A stretch of DNA of 64,000 nucleotides from Bryobacterales bacterium. Lineage in GTDB: Bacteria > Acidobacteriota > Terriglobia > Bryobacterales > Bryobacteraceae. A program made the translations under genes and the position numbers. Shown one piece after another: positions 1-9,532 of the stretch. Where the stretch lies: positions 1 through 64,000 of the forward strand of contig JADLDI010000002.1 of NCBI GenBank assembly GCA_020846745.1, given 5' to 3'. Under the pieces are notes generated by a model. The model made no database searches and was not told the DNA's origin. It was given only the letters and a program-made list of their open reading frames with translations. How positions within the stretch are numbered: position 1 is the stretch's first letter; every line of letters begins with the position of its first letter.

Positions 1-171
1 GACATCCTCACCCACTTCCCCCCGTCCGTAGCCGCCGAAATACGCGACGACGCTGCCAACCTCGATATCTCCGTCAACTTCCTCATCAGCCAGTACGCCA
101 AAATCGGCTACCAGACCGCCCTGCAAGAATCCGTGAGGAACGAACCCAATTACGATTGCGTTAAACGTTAA
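1..171 (+). CDS. 3' end of an unrecognised protein (partial)
   Basis: Frame 1 is open from the first base to a TAA at 169-171 and gives the last 56 residues of a protein whose start lies outside the window. The tail is hydrophilic, with a stretch reading EIRDDAANLDISVNFL and ending in NYDCVKR. I do not recognise a family. Its stop codon overlaps the 3' end of a short minus-strand mini-ORF that belongs to a dispersed repeat. That this is coding rests only on the open frame and its protein-like composition. Confidence 0.5.
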   Translation, partial: DILTHFPPSVAAEIRDDAANLDISVNFLISQYAKIGYQTALQESVRNEPNYDCVKR

Positions 172-180
172 TCCAGATGG

Positions 181-233
181 GCGGCCACGAACCACCCATC
201 CTCAAAATTCTCCATTTCTGTGCCGCGCACCCT
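181..233 (-). repeat. Dispersed repeat, copy 1 (with mini-ORF)
   Basis: About 50 bases here closely match 12864-12915, with scattered substitutions and two one-base gaps. Read on the minus strand, both copies contain a mini-ORF starting ATGGAGAAT and sharing the pattern MEN(3)GxFVAA. In this copy the mini-ORF runs from 215 down to 168 and encodes 15 residues. The repeat lies between the end of the first gene and the 3' end of the cytochrome gene. Whether it acts as DNA, RNA or peptide is unknown. Confidence 0.6.
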
Positions 234-250
234 TCCGAGCGGCCCTGGAA

Positions 251-652
251 CTACTTCACTTTCCAGCTACCGTCGGACGCCTTTTCGCGGTGCTTGCTAT
301 GGCAACCGCTGCACGACGCGGTGGCCTTCTTGAAGCCCGCGTCGGCTTCGTCCCACTTGCCGGCGGCGATCAACTTGCTCGTCGTTTTGAACTCTGCGAT
401 CGCAGTCTTGGAATGGGCAACTCCGTCGTCTGCTTTCGCCTCTTTAAAATACTTCTGGGTATCGCCGAACAGCCCGGCAAGTTGCTTGGCATCGGCTGCG
501 CCGCTCGCGTCCTTGGCTTTCAATTTCTTCCCCAGGCCCGAGCACACCGGCCCGATCTGCTTCATGGATGCGCGGAGTTTGGCTTCATCAGGCGCAGCGA
601 ACGCTACTCCCATTGCCGCGATCAGCCCAACAACCACGGTCAGTTTTTTCAT
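251..652 (-). CDS. Small periplasmic c-type cytochrome (c-556/c'-like)
   Basis: This 133-residue protein starts with a clear signal peptide (MKKLTVVVGLIAAMGVAFA, cleavage near residue 20). It has a single haem-attachment motif, CSGCH, at residues 114-118 near the C-terminus. One C-terminal CXXCH after a roughly 110-residue helical, Lys/Ala-rich segment is the layout of the four-helix-bundle cytochrome c'/c-556 family. Met30 could be an axial ligand, as in c-556 members (inference). The protein should work as a periplasmic electron carrier, but no partner redox enzyme lies beside it. It is divergent from the rhamnosidase gene, with about 217 bases between the two starts. Confidence 0.8.
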   Translation of the reverse strand: MKKLTVVVGLIAAMGVAFAAPDEAKLRASMKQIGPVCSGLGKKLKAKDASGAADAKQLAGLFGDTQKYFKEAKADDGVAHSKTAIAEFKTTSKLIAAGKWDEADAGFKKATASCSGCHSKHREKASDGSWKVK

Positions 653-793
653 TCTTCTGAGTCTCCTACTTCCTCTACGGTTTGAGTTATCCGAGTACTA
701 CCGGCACCACGCGATGCGAGGTGCCCGCCAGTTCGGAGCTGGCGAAATCTGTACTTACTTGTGCGGATATGCGCCTGCATTGGCGCTTCGCGA

Positions 794-821
794 TTTGGGT
801 AAGCGACCTATCTTACCCGAA
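794..821. promoter_or_regulatory. Stem-loop in the cytochrome/rhamnosidase divergent region
   Basis: GGGTAAG (797-803) and CTTACCC (812-818) are perfect inverted arms around an 8-base loop. Three more pairs (one G-T) extend the stem to 794-821. There is no T-run, so it is unlikely to be an intrinsic terminator. It sits about 50 bases before the ATG at 870 and could be an operator or a leader hairpin. Confidence 0.35.
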
Positions 822-869
822 AAGTACGATCCCCTGCTTACAGGCGTAACAAGTGATAATAGGGTCAAC

Positions 870-3800
870 ATGACTGTAATTTGGCTCGCCCTAATTTCCG
901 TGCTGCTGAGCGCTGCGCTCCCCGCCCAGAACGTTCCCGCCAAGCTGACCGCCAACGACTTTGCCATCAGCCGCGAGGCAGAGCTGAAACTGCTGCGACA
1001 GCCGAAAGCGCTGCCGGCGACCCCGCCCAAGTACACGGCGGAGCAACTGAAGAAGGAATTCGCGGACCCCGCCGCGGATTATCGGTCAATGCCTTTGTGG
1101 GTGTGGAACGACGAGATGGAGTGGCCGCGGCTGAAGGAGCAACTCGCTCAGTTTAAGCAACAGGGCATGGGCGGCGTATTCGTGCATCCGCGCCCAGGGT
1201 TGATGACGGAGTATCTGGGAACAGATTGGTTTCGATTGTGGAAGATGACGGTCGAGGAGGGCAAGCGGCTCGGCTTGCGGGTCAACATCTATGACGAGAA
1301 CAGCTATCCGTCCGGATTTGCGGGAGGCCATGTGCCGTCGCAACTGCCAGACACGGCGTCGCAATACGTGCAGGCCGAGGTGGATGCACCGGTTAGTGTG
1401 GCGCACCGCCGAGGCGCGTTGGTTGCCGTGTTCGCCATTCAAAAGGACGCGACGGGTAAGATCGTTGCCGCCAGACGAGTAACAGAAAACGAGACTCTCG
1501 CCTCTGAAACGAAAATTGTTGCTTTCCGCCTGCGCCGCGCCAGTGGCAATCCGTGGACCGGCGAGTTTCCTTATGTCGATCTGACTAATCCCCAAACGAC
1601 CCCAGCGTTTCTTGAATCGACTTACGAACAATATAAGAAGCACGTCGGATTAGAGTTTGGGAAGACTGTGAAGTGGGCGTTTTCCGACGAACCCCTGATT
1701 GCGACGGGGGGCGCTTATGACGCGGCTAAGTTAGCGTTGCCGCTGAGCCACTACACGCTGTCGGAGTTCCAGAAGCGCAATGGGTACGACCTGGCCGATA
1801 ACATGCCATCGCTTTACTGGGATGTGGGTGAGTTTCGCAAGGTGCGGTTCGATTACTGGCAGACGCTCCACGACCTGTGGAAAGAGAATTTCATGCGCCC
1901 GATGTTTCTCTGGTGCGACCGGAACAACGTACAGTTCACCGGGCATTGGATGGAGCACGAATGGCCGGCGCCGTGGATCACCCCAGCCGATGCGTCGCTC
2001 TACGCATACCAACACGTGCCTGGCATCGACATGCTGGAAGGATTGAAGATCCGGATCGATGGGAAAGATCCCCACTTGCTGTTCACCATCAAGCAGGTGG
2101 CCAGCGTATCTCATCAACTGGGGCGCCGCGCGTTTTGCGAAGCCTACGGCGTCGCCGGATGGGACGGAACGCTGGAGCATTACAAGCGGTTTGGCGACTG
2201 GCTGATGGTTCACGGCGTGAACTTCATGAACCAGCACCTGGCGTTCTCGACCATTCGCGGGGCACGCAAGCGCGACCATCCGCAGAGTTTCACCGATCAC
2301 TCGGCGTGGTGGCCGTATTACCGCGAATCGGGCGACCACTTAGCCCGGGTATCTCTCCTGTCGAGCATTAGCGAGCCTCGCAACCGGGTGCTGCTGCTAA
2401 CCCCGACCACATCCGGGTTCCTATGGGCGCGCCGCGACGGTCCTACGCCGGAATTGACCGCCTTGCGCGAAACCAATGGCGATCTGAATCAATTTCTGGC
2501 GGATAACCAGGTGGATTTCGACCTTGGCGACGAATACATGATCGAGTGGTTCGGCTCTGAAAGCGGCAGGCAGTTCACTATCGGCAAGGCAAAGTACGAT
2601 GTGCTGGTTTGGCCGAAGATGATGTCGAATGTACGCAAAGAAACCGTTGCTCATTTAGAGCGGTATCTGGCGAATGGCGGTGTTGTAATCGCACTGGGCG
2701 AGCCTGCGTCGTACGTCGATGGACGCGAAAGCGATGGCGTTCGCAAACTGGTTGAGCGTTATCGCAACCAGTGGATCTCAACGGCAACGATCGAAGCCTT
2801 ATTAGCCGAGGTTCGTAATCGCACGGCTCCACGCGTTCGATTCAGCGCACCACTGGCTTCGGTGGGCATGATGGAACGCCGGCTTCCCGACGGCAGTCGA
2901 ATGCTGTATTTCGCCAACACGGGCTTGACGCCCGCCTCAGCCAAAGCCACCACGGAAGGCGGTTCAGTTGAGGAGTGGAATACGCTCAGCGGCGTAACGA
3001 AGTTACTGCCCTTCACACGGAACGGCGCGGAGTTATCGTTTAACGTCGACTTAGCACCCGCCGGTTCGCTGCTACTGATCGTCAAGCCGCAGATGTTGCC
3101 GCCGCCCGCCACGAAACCCACTCCGCACTATGTGGCACTTAGCGCGGATAAGTGGTCGATTGAGCCTGAAGCGTCCAATGTGCTGGTTATCGATTACTGC
3201 GACTTGAAGATTGGCGCCAACGAAACGAAGAATCTAAACACCTGGCAGGCGAATTGGAGTATTTGGCAGGCCCACGGGTTCGAGCGGCCCGCCTGGGATA
3301 ATGCGGTGCAGTTCAAACGCCGCATTTACGACCGCAATCACTTCGCTGCTGAAAGCGGCTTCACCGCCACTTACAAGTTCACGGTTGAGGATGCAGGTGC
3401 TTTGGCGGGAATGCAACTGGCCGTTGAATTGCCCGCACTATACAAGGTTGCGGTAAATGGAACCGCAGTGGACTTCAAGACTGGCGAGCGATGGCTCGAC
3501 CACCGCATCCGAAGTATTTCCATAGCCCGGCTTGCCCGGGTGGGCGAGAACGCCGTAACTATCACGGCCCAGCCGTTCGATGTTCGGATGGAACTGGAAA
3601 ACATCTACATTCGAGGGAAATTCAGTGTGAAGCCGGCCGCGGCAGGATTCGTTATCGCGAAACCTGCCGGCGTGGAGTTTGGGCCGTGGGCCGAGCAGGG
3701 GCTGCCCTTCTACGCTGACGCTTTGCGGTATCAGACGGATGTGGTGGTTCCGCAGAACGCAGCCGGACTGCGCGTGGAGTTGCCGGAGTGGAGCGGTAGC

Positions 3801-4100
3801 GTGGTCGAAATCTTGCTTGATGGCCGGCGGAAGGCTCAACTGGCATGGCAGCCTTATGTTGCGCAGATTCCGGCGGCAGTCGGCCGGCACACTCTGGCGT
3901 TGAGAGTAGTGTCCACGCCTCGGAACGTGTTTGGACCCTACCACAACCCGGCTAAGCCGCGGATGCGCGCATGGCCAGGGGCGTGGATGGAGTTCCCGGA
4001 TCGTCAACCGGCCGGATCTCAGTACGACCTGATCGGTTACGGGCTGATGCGGCCGCCAATGGTTTCGGCCATTATGGGCAACGCCTTAGGATCGAACTGA
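870..4100 (+). CDS. Secreted GH106-like alpha-L-rhamnosidase
   Basis: The open frame extends upstream to 177, but the start is placed at the ATG at 870. An AGGG sits 5 bases before it and a signal peptide begins there (MTVIWLALISVLLSAALPAQ). The mature protein is about 1,055 residues. Its N-terminal half carries the GH106 pattern: a PLWVWND stretch, then GMGGVFVHPRPGL, then YDENSYPSGFAGG. The C-terminal third looks like a beta-sandwich, galactose-binding-like region. GH106 enzymes release L-rhamnose from pectic and other plant or bacterial polysaccharides. The gene ends one base before a sugar-isomerase family gene, so the two are probably co-transcribed for deoxysugar use. Substrate specificity is inferred from family only. 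Confidence 0.8.
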   Translation: MTVIWLALISVLLSAALPAQNVPAKLTANDFAISREAELKLLRQPKALPATPPKYTAEQLKKEFADPAADYRSMPLWVWNDEMEWPRLKEQLAQFKQQGMGGVFVHPRPGLMTEYLGTDWFRLWKMTVEEGKRLGLRVNIYDENSYPSGFAGGHVPSQLPDTASQYVQAEVDAPVSVAHRRGALVAVFAIQKDATGKIVAARRVTENETLASETKIVAFRLRRASGNPWTGEFPYVDLTNPQTTPAFLESTYEQYKKHVGLEFGKTVKWAFSDEPLIATGGAYDAAKLALPLSHYTLSEFQKRNGYDLADNMPSLYWDVGEFRKVRFDYWQTLHDLWKENFMRPMFLWCDRNNVQFTGHWMEHEWPAPWITPADASLYAYQHVPGIDMLEGLKIRIDGKDPHLLFTIKQVASVSHQLGRRAFCEAYGVAGWDGTLEHYKRFGDWLMVHGVNFMNQHLAFSTIRGARKRDHPQSFTDHSAWWPYYRESGDHLARVSLLSSISEPRNRVLLLTPTTSGFLWARRDGPTPELTALRETNGDLNQFLADNQVDFDLGDEYMIEWFGSESGRQFTIGKAKYDVLVWPKMMSNVRKETVAHLERYLANGGVVIALGEPASYVDGRESDGVRKLVERYRNQWISTATIEALLAEVRNRTAPRVRFSAPLASVGMMERRLPDGSRMLYFANTGLTPASAKATTEGGSVEEWNTLSGVTKLLPFTRNGAELSFNVDLAPAGSLLLIVKPQMLPPPATKPTPHYVALSADKWSIEPEASNVLVIDYCDLKIGANETKNLNTWQANWSIWQAHGFERPAWDNAVQFKRRIYDRNHFAAESGFTATYKFTVEDAGALAGMQLAVELPALYKVAVNGTAVDFKTGERWLDHRIRSISIARLARVGENAVTITAQPFDVRMELENIYIRGKFSVKPAAAGFVIAKPAGVEFGPWAEQGLPFYADALRYQTDVVVPQNAAGLRVELPEWSGSVVEILLDGRRKAQLAWQPYVAQIPAAVGRHTLALRVVSTPRNVFGPYHNPAKPRMRAWPGAWMEFPDRQPAGSQYDLIGYGLMRPPMVSAIMGNALGSN

Positions 4101-4101
4101 C

Positions 4102-5508
4102 ATGAAAGATAAACAAGCGCGTATCGGCGTCTTCGGCATCGGACTCGCCGCCTATTGGCCGCAGTTCCCGGGACTTAAGGAGCGGCTGCAAGGCTATCAG
4201 GCCGGCCTGGAACAGCGGATGAGCGAACTGGGCCCGGCGGTAATATCGGCCGGACTCGTCGACACCCCCGAGCGTGCGCGCGAAGCCGCCGCCTTCTTCG
4301 CCCGTGAGGATGTCGACGTTATCTTCTGTTATGTCGGCACCTATGCAACCTCCTCACAAGTCCTACCAGTGGTTCAACGCACGAAGGTTCCGGTGGTGGT
4401 TTTGAACCTTCAACCGACGCCGTCGCTTGACTACGAAAACACCGATACGGGCGAATGGCTCGCGAATTGTTCCGCGTGCTGCGTACCCGAGATATCCAAC
4501 GTATTTGCCCGTTCCCGAGTTGACTTCCATGTCGTATCGGGCGTGCTGACAGGCGATGAGAAAGCATGGGGCGAAATCAGGGCTTGGTGTAAGGCCGCCA
4601 TCGCCGCCGCGGCGCTTCGGAAGAGCCGCATCGGATTCCTTGGGCACACCTATCCCGGCATGCTCGACATGTACTCCGATTTCACGATGATCCACGCGCA
4701 GACGGGGGCACATATCGAAATCCTGGAAATGTGCGATCTGGATAAGTTGGTGGCGCAAGTCACTGATGCGGAAATCGCGGCGAAGATCGATGAAGCGCGG
4801 GTGTGCTTCGAGATAGCCGATAACGTCGTAGCTGACGATTTGCGTTGGGCCGCGAGGGTATCGGTTGGCCTGGATCGATTGGTGTCGGAATTGCAACTCG
4901 ACGGTCTGACTTACTACTATCGTGGCATGGACGGTAACCGGTATGAGCAGTTAGGCGCCGGGCTGATATTAGGTAACTCTCTGCTGACTGCACGCGGTAT
5001 CCCCGCTAGCGGCGAAGGCGACCTGAAGACTTGCCTTGCAATGAAGATTATGGACTCGCTGGGCGCCGGCGGTTCGTACACCGAGTTCTATGCGATGGAC
5101 TTTGTCGATAATTTCGTGCTGATGGGGCACGACGGTCCAGGGCACATTGCCATCTCAAATGAGAAACCGGTCCTTCGCGGCCTAGGGCTTTATCACGGCA
5201 AGCGTGGCTGCGGTGTCTCGGTCGAATTCAAGGTCCGCACCGGGCCGATCTCGATTCTCGGTATGACGCAGACCGCCGACGGTAATCTTAAGATGATTGC
5301 GGCGCAGGGCGAATCGATCTCCGGTCCAATCCTAAAGATCGGCAATACGAATTCGCGATTGAAGTTTCCGCTCGGTCCGGCTGAGTTTGTAAATCGGTGG
5401 TGTATGGAAGGTCCGACGCACCACTGTGCGCTCGGCATAGGAAAGCAGATGGAGTTGATCCGCAAAGTGGGCAAACTGCTTGGTGTTCCGCTCGCAGAGG
5501 TGTGCTGA
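4102..5508 (+). CDS. L-arabinose/L-fucose isomerase family protein
   Basis: This 468-residue protein resembles the AraA/FucI ketol-isomerase fold. Candidate Mn2+ ligands match the AraA layout: Glu305 in SGEGDLKT, Glu328 in SYTEFYAMD, His343 in LMGHDGPGH, and a C-terminal THH at about 439-441. The N-terminal region (residues 7-130) is Rossmann-like, as in the family. It starts one base after the rhamnosidase stop, which strongly suggests an operon. A role in isomerising a released deoxysugar or pentose is likely, but many Acidobacteriota members of this family are uncharacterised. Assignment to arabinose, fucose or rhamnose is not possible from sequence alone. Confidence 0.75.
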   Translation: MKDKQARIGVFGIGLAAYWPQFPGLKERLQGYQAGLEQRMSELGPAVISAGLVDTPERAREAAAFFAREDVDVIFCYVGTYATSSQVLPVVQRTKVPVVVLNLQPTPSLDYENTDTGEWLANCSACCVPEISNVFARSRVDFHVVSGVLTGDEKAWGEIRAWCKAAIAAAALRKSRIGFLGHTYPGMLDMYSDFTMIHAQTGAHIEILEMCDLDKLVAQVTDAEIAAKIDEARVCFEIADNVVADDLRWAARVSVGLDRLVSELQLDGLTYYYRGMDGNRYEQLGAGLILGNSLLTARGIPASGEGDLKTCLAMKIMDSLGAGGSYTEFYAMDFVDNFVLMGHDGPGHIAISNEKPVLRGLGLYHGKRGCGVSVEFKVRTGPISILGMTQTADGNLKMIAAQGESISGPILKIGNTNSRLKFPLGPAEFVNRWCMEGPTHHCALGIGKQMELIRKVGKLLGVPLAEVC

Positions 5509-5564
5509 CGCGCCAGGACCCAGCAGACCCAGGCCCGTCTGCGCCACGCGCTACCATCGAAAAT

Positions 5565-6038
5565 ATGGGGCAGATTTATGCGCGCGCAGACCTGATTCAG
5601 GTGCGCCGGCAATGGCGAAGCCAAGGTAAGCGCGTTGTGTTTACGAACGGCTGCTACGACCTGTTGCACCCGGGCCATGTCCGGTTGCTCGAGCGGGCGC
5701 GCGCGCTCGGCGATACGCTGATCCTCGCCCTGAACTCCGACGAATCCGTGCAGCGGTTGAAAGGGCCGGCGAGACCGCTGCTTTCGCAGGACCGGCGGGC
5801 CGCGCTGACGGCTTCGCTTCAAGCGGTAGACGCGGTCACTTTTTTTCATGAGGACACGCCGCGGGAGTTGATCGCGGCGGTCCTGCCTGACGTCCTCGTG
5901 AAAGGTGCGGATTGGTCTCACTTCATCGCCGGCCGCGAGGAAGTAGAGGCGGCGGGCGGCCAGGTGATGGCGCTTCCACTCGAACCCGGATATTCCTCCA
6001 CTTCGATTGAGCAGCGCATCCTGGAACGCCGGCCGTGA
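5565..6038 (+). CDS. rfaE2: RfaE2-type ADP-heptose synthase, nucleotidyltransferase domain
   Basis: The frame opens at 5397 inside the previous gene, but the start is placed at the ATG at 5565, giving 157 residues. The protein has the cytidylyltransferase-like motif GCYDLLHPGH near its N-terminus and the C-terminal SSTSIEQRI motif. Both are typical of the adenylyltransferase half of HldE, which converts D-glycero-beta-D-manno-heptose 1-phosphate to ADP-heptose for LPS core synthesis. The kinase half (HldE N-domain) is absent, so this is the split form. Its TGA stop overlaps the GTG start of mfd (GTGA at 6035-6038), which implies translational coupling. Confidence 0.88.
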   Translation: MGQIYARADLIQVRRQWRSQGKRVVFTNGCYDLLHPGHVRLLERARALGDTLILALNSDESVQRLKGPARPLLSQDRRAALTASLQAVDAVTFFHEDTPRELIAAVLPDVLVKGADWSHFIAGREEVEAAGGQVMALPLEPGYSSTSIEQRILERRP

Positions 6039-9000
6039 CGCATCCGGCCTTACGCGATCTTCTTACCTCACTGGCGCGTCACCCTGCGTTTCACGATTTG
6101 GCGCGCCACCTGCCGGCCGCGGTACATGACCGCAGGCCCTACGAATTTCGCTTAGGTGGACTCACTCCCACAGCCAAGGCGCTGTACCTGGTTCTCCTCT
6201 GGCAGGCCGTCGAACGCCCGCTGATCGTGGTTGTGGACGGGAGCAAGCAGGCGGAAACGCTCGCGGAACTGATTGAGACGTTCTACTCTCTTTTAGTGAT
6301 TAGCCGGGATAGCCGCAAGCCACAGATGATTCCGGCGCTCGATGTTCTTCCGTTTCAGCACCTGTCGCCGCACTCCGACATTGCCGAACGGCGAGCGATC
6401 GGCCTCTACCGGCTAGCCCGGGCAGCTGCCCCGATTACAGTAACTCCGGTCGCCTCTGCGCTACTCCGGACCGAAACGCCCGACTTTCACCGGCAGTTAT
6501 CGATCGCCCTGAGAGCGAACGACGAGTTACCTCTCGAAGAGGTGGTGGCTCACTTACAATCGATCGGCTACGAACGTCGCGAGCCGGTCGAAATGGTGGG
6601 CGAATTCTCAGTCCGCGGCGGTATTCTCGACGTGTTTCCCGCGGAAGCCGAAAGGCCGGTTCGCATTGAGTTTTTCGGCGACACGGTTGAATCGCTGCGG
6701 ACGTTTGACGTCGAGACGCAGCGTTCGGTCCTTAAGATACACGAAGTCAATCTACTGCCCTTAGTCGAATATCCGCGCTCCCGAGCCATTTTGAGCAAAC
6801 TCGAAGCCATCAACGGCGAGCCCTTTCCGGGCTGGGAGTTTCACGTCCCACTGGTGAAGCCGCGGACCTCGTCGATTCTGGACCAGACGCCGCAATCTCT
6901 GATCGTGATCGATGAGCCCGAACAGGTGCAGGCTGCGGGTGAACGCCTCTGGAAAAGGCTCGAGGAACCCGGCCGCGAAAGTCCTGTCCCGATCGAAGGC
7001 CTTTACTTTACCCTCGATCAACTGCAGCGCAAGATAACCGCTCACCCGCGGCTCGAACTCCGGCAATTGGATTTGGACGCTCCTCACGGAGCGCACATTC
7101 CGGCGCGGCCGACGGTTTCCTTCCACGGCAATATGCAGGTGGCCGTGAACGAGGCACGGTCGCTAGTGGACCAGGGCTATCGTGTAGTCTTCTTCGCTTC
7201 TTCTACGGGGGAATTGGAACGCCTGGCTGATATTTTCCAGGAGTACGGTGTTCTGTTCCAACTTGGATTGGACCCGTCGGAAGCCAACGCACCCTATCTT
7301 GCTCAGCGAAGTTATGCGGGTGAAATGGCGAGCATCATGCTTGCCCGTGGCCTGGTCAGGAAAGGCGTCGGCCTGCCCGATTCGATGGTCGCTCTGTTCG
7401 GCTCAGAGGACCTGTTCGACCGGCCCGACGCCGCCGCTTCTCCCAACGTTCGTGCCGGCCAGATGGGCGCCTTTGCCGCCGACATCGGCGATCTGAAGCC
7501 CGGCGACTATGTCGTGCACACACAGCATGGAATCGGGCAGTTTGTGGGCATTCGCGAAATCTCGCAGGGCGACCAGAAGGGCGATTTCATGGTGCTCGAA
7601 TACAATGGCGGGTCGAAGCTGTATGTGCCGCTTACGCGGCTGGACCTGATCCAGAAGTACCGTGGTGCCGGCGATTCCAAACCTTCGCTCGACAAACTGG
7701 GCGGAACTACCTGGGCCAAGACGAAGACGCGCGTCAAGGCGAAGATGCGCGACATGGCCGAGGAGTTGCTGAAGCTCTATGCGCAGCGCAAGATGGCCGA
7801 AGGCTTCTCGTTCTCGCCCGATTCGAACTGGCAGCGCGAGTTTGAAGATTCTTTCGAATACCAGGCCACCCGCGATCAGATGAACGCTACCGACGACATC
7901 AAGCGCGACATGGAGTCGCTTTCGCCGATGGACCGGTTGCTGTGCGGCGATGTAGGGTTCGGCAAAACCGAAGTGGCGATGCGGGCAGTGTTCAAGGCGC
8001 TGGGCGACGGCAAACAGGTGGCTGTTCTGGCTCCGACAACAGTTTTGGCGTTCCAGCATTACGAGACGTTCAAGCGGCGTTTCGCGGCTTTCCCTGTGCG
8101 GGTTGAGATGTTCTCACGGTTCCGGTCTTCGAAAGAACTTAAGGCCCAGGCCGAGGATCTGGCGGCGGGAAAGGTAGATGTGGCAATCGGCACGCACCGT
8201 TTGCTTTCCGCCGATATCGAATTTCGCGACCTGGGCCTGATGATTATCGATGAAGAGCAGCGGTTCGGAGTTCGTCACAAAGAGAAGCTGAAACAAATTA
8301 AGAAAAACGTCGACTCGCTCACGATGTCGGCCACGCCGATACCGCGTACGCTCCACATGTCGATGCTCGGTCTGCGCGACCTCTCGATTATCGAAACACC
8401 GCCGAAGGACCGGCTCGCCATCCACACGGTCGTCGCCCGTTACGATCCCGACCTGATCAAGACGGCTATCGAACAGGAACTCGCGCGAGGCGGACAAGTT
8501 TACTTCCTGCATAACCGCGTGGAGAGCATCTTCAACCGTGCGTCGACCATTCAGGAACTCGTGCCGGAGGCTCGTGTCGGGGTGGGGCATGGCCAGATGG
8601 ATGAGAGCGCGCTCGAGAAAGTGCTGCTCGGATTTATGAAGCACGAGTTCGACGTGTTTGTCTGTACGACGATCGTCGAAAACGGCATCGATATTCCGCT
8701 TGCAAACACGATTATTATCGAGAATGCCGAGCGCTACGGTTTGTCGGAGTTATACCAGTTACGCGGGCGGGTGGGCCGATCGAATCGCCGGGCTTATGCT
8801 TACTTACTCGTTCCCGAAGATACGGAACTCACCGAGATCGCGCGGAAGCGCCTGGCGGCGTTGCGCGAATTTTCCGATCTCGGGGCAGGCTTTAAGATTG
8901 CGGCGCTCGATCTTGAACTACGCGGCGCGGGCAACATTCTTGGCGGTGAGCAGCATGGCCATATCGATGCAGTCGGATATGACATGTACATGTCGCTGAT

Positions 9001-9478
9001 GGACCAGACTGTTCGTGAACTGCGCGGTGAACAGGTGGCGCCGGAAATCCACACGTCGGTTAACCTTGGTCTCGATTTGCGCATTCCGGCCACGTACATC
9101 GCCGATGAGCACCAGCGGTTGCGAGCTTACAAGAAGGTGGCGGATTGTAAGGATGCCGATCACGCAAAGCGTATTATCGACGAGTTGGAAGATCGCTATG
9201 GTCCGGCTCCGGAGCCGGTACGCCAGTTATTACGCTTTGCCGCGCTGAAATCGACGGCTGAGAAACTAGGTGTTGAATCGGTGGAGCGTAAGGGCGGGTT
9301 TGTGCAGTTCAAGTTCCATCCGGAATCGCAGATCGACCCGATGAAACTCATGTCACTGGTACAGTCGAATGCGAATGCGCAGTTCACTCCCGCGGGTATT
9401 CTGCGAATTCCGTCGCCTTCGGCTGAACCGACGACCCTATTAGATGCTCTGGATCGCCAGTTGGCGACGCTGCAGTAA
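6035..9478 (+). CDS. mfd: Transcription-repair coupling factor Mfd
   Basis: This 1,147-residue protein is the usual length for Mfd. It displaces RNA polymerase stalled at DNA lesions and recruits UvrA. The N-terminal UvrB-like module (residues about 20-340) includes VGEFSVRGGILDVFP. The RNA-polymerase-interaction region around residue 490 includes YVVHTQHGIGQFVGI. The translocase core has Walker A GDVGFGKT near residue 640, the DEEQ box in IDEEQRFGV, and SATPIPRT. The late RAGNILGGEQHGH-type motif (here LRGAGNILGGEQHGH) is also present. The GTG start overlaps the rfaE2 stop. A hairpin follows the stop codon, before the convergent TonB receptor gene. Confidence 0.97.
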   Translation: MTHPALRDLLTSLARHPAFHDLARHLPAAVHDRRPYEFRLGGLTPTAKALYLVLLWQAVERPLIVVVDGSKQAETLAELIETFYSLLVISRDSRKPQMIPALDVLPFQHLSPHSDIAERRAIGLYRLARAAAPITVTPVASALLRTETPDFHRQLSIALRANDELPLEEVVAHLQSIGYERREPVEMVGEFSVRGGILDVFPAEAERPVRIEFFGDTVESLRTFDVETQRSVLKIHEVNLLPLVEYPRSRAILSKLEAINGEPFPGWEFHVPLVKPRTSSILDQTPQSLIVIDEPEQVQAAGERLWKRLEEPGRESPVPIEGLYFTLDQLQRKITAHPRLELRQLDLDAPHGAHIPARPTVSFHGNMQVAVNEARSLVDQGYRVVFFASSTGELERLADIFQEYGVLFQLGLDPSEANAPYLAQRSYAGEMASIMLARGLVRKGVGLPDSMVALFGSEDLFDRPDAAASPNVRAGQMGAFAADIGDLKPGDYVVHTQHGIGQFVGIREISQGDQKGDFMVLEYNGGSKLYVPLTRLDLIQKYRGAGDSKPSLDKLGGTTWAKTKTRVKAKMRDMAEELLKLYAQRKMAEGFSFSPDSNWQREFEDSFEYQATRDQMNATDDIKRDMESLSPMDRLLCGDVGFGKTEVAMRAVFKALGDGKQVAVLAPTTVLAFQHYETFKRRFAAFPVRVEMFSRFRSSKELKAQAEDLAAGKVDVAIGTHRLLSADIEFRDLGLMIIDEEQRFGVRHKEKLKQIKKNVDSLTMSATPIPRTLHMSMLGLRDLSIIETPPKDRLAIHTVVARYDPDLIKTAIEQELARGGQVYFLHNRVESIFNRASTIQELVPEARVGVGHGQMDESALEKVLLGFMKHEFDVFVCTTIVENGIDIPLANTIIIENAERYGLSELYQLRGRVGRSNRRAYAYLLVPEDTELTEIARKRLAALREFSDLGAGFKIAALDLELRGAGNILGGEQHGHIDAVGYDMYMSLMDQTVRELRGEQVAPEIHTSVNLGLDLRIPATYIADEHQRLRAYKKVADCKDADHAKRIIDELEDRYGPAPEPVRQLLRFAALKSTAEKLGVESVERKGGFVQFKFHPESQIDPMKLMSLVQSNANAQFTPAGILRIPSPSAEPTTLLDALDRQLATLQ

Positions 9479-9491
9479 AGATGTCCGAGCA

Positions 9492-9512
9492 CCGGCCCTT
9501 CCGCTGGGCCGG
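9492..9512. terminator. Candidate bidirectional terminator hairpin
   Basis: CCGGCCC (9492-9498) pairs perfectly with GGGCCGG (9506-9512) around a 7-base loop. It lies in the 54-base gap between the convergent mfd and TonB-receptor genes. There is no downstream T-run on either strand, so the role as a terminator rests on position and stem strength. Confidence 0.45.
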
Positions 9513-9532
9513 AGCACGGAAGCGGTATGGGC

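Noticed and set aside
177..869. N-terminal extension of the rhamnosidase frame by 231 residues
   Set aside because: It runs antisense through the whole cytochrome gene, and a signal peptide with a ribosome binding site begins at 870.
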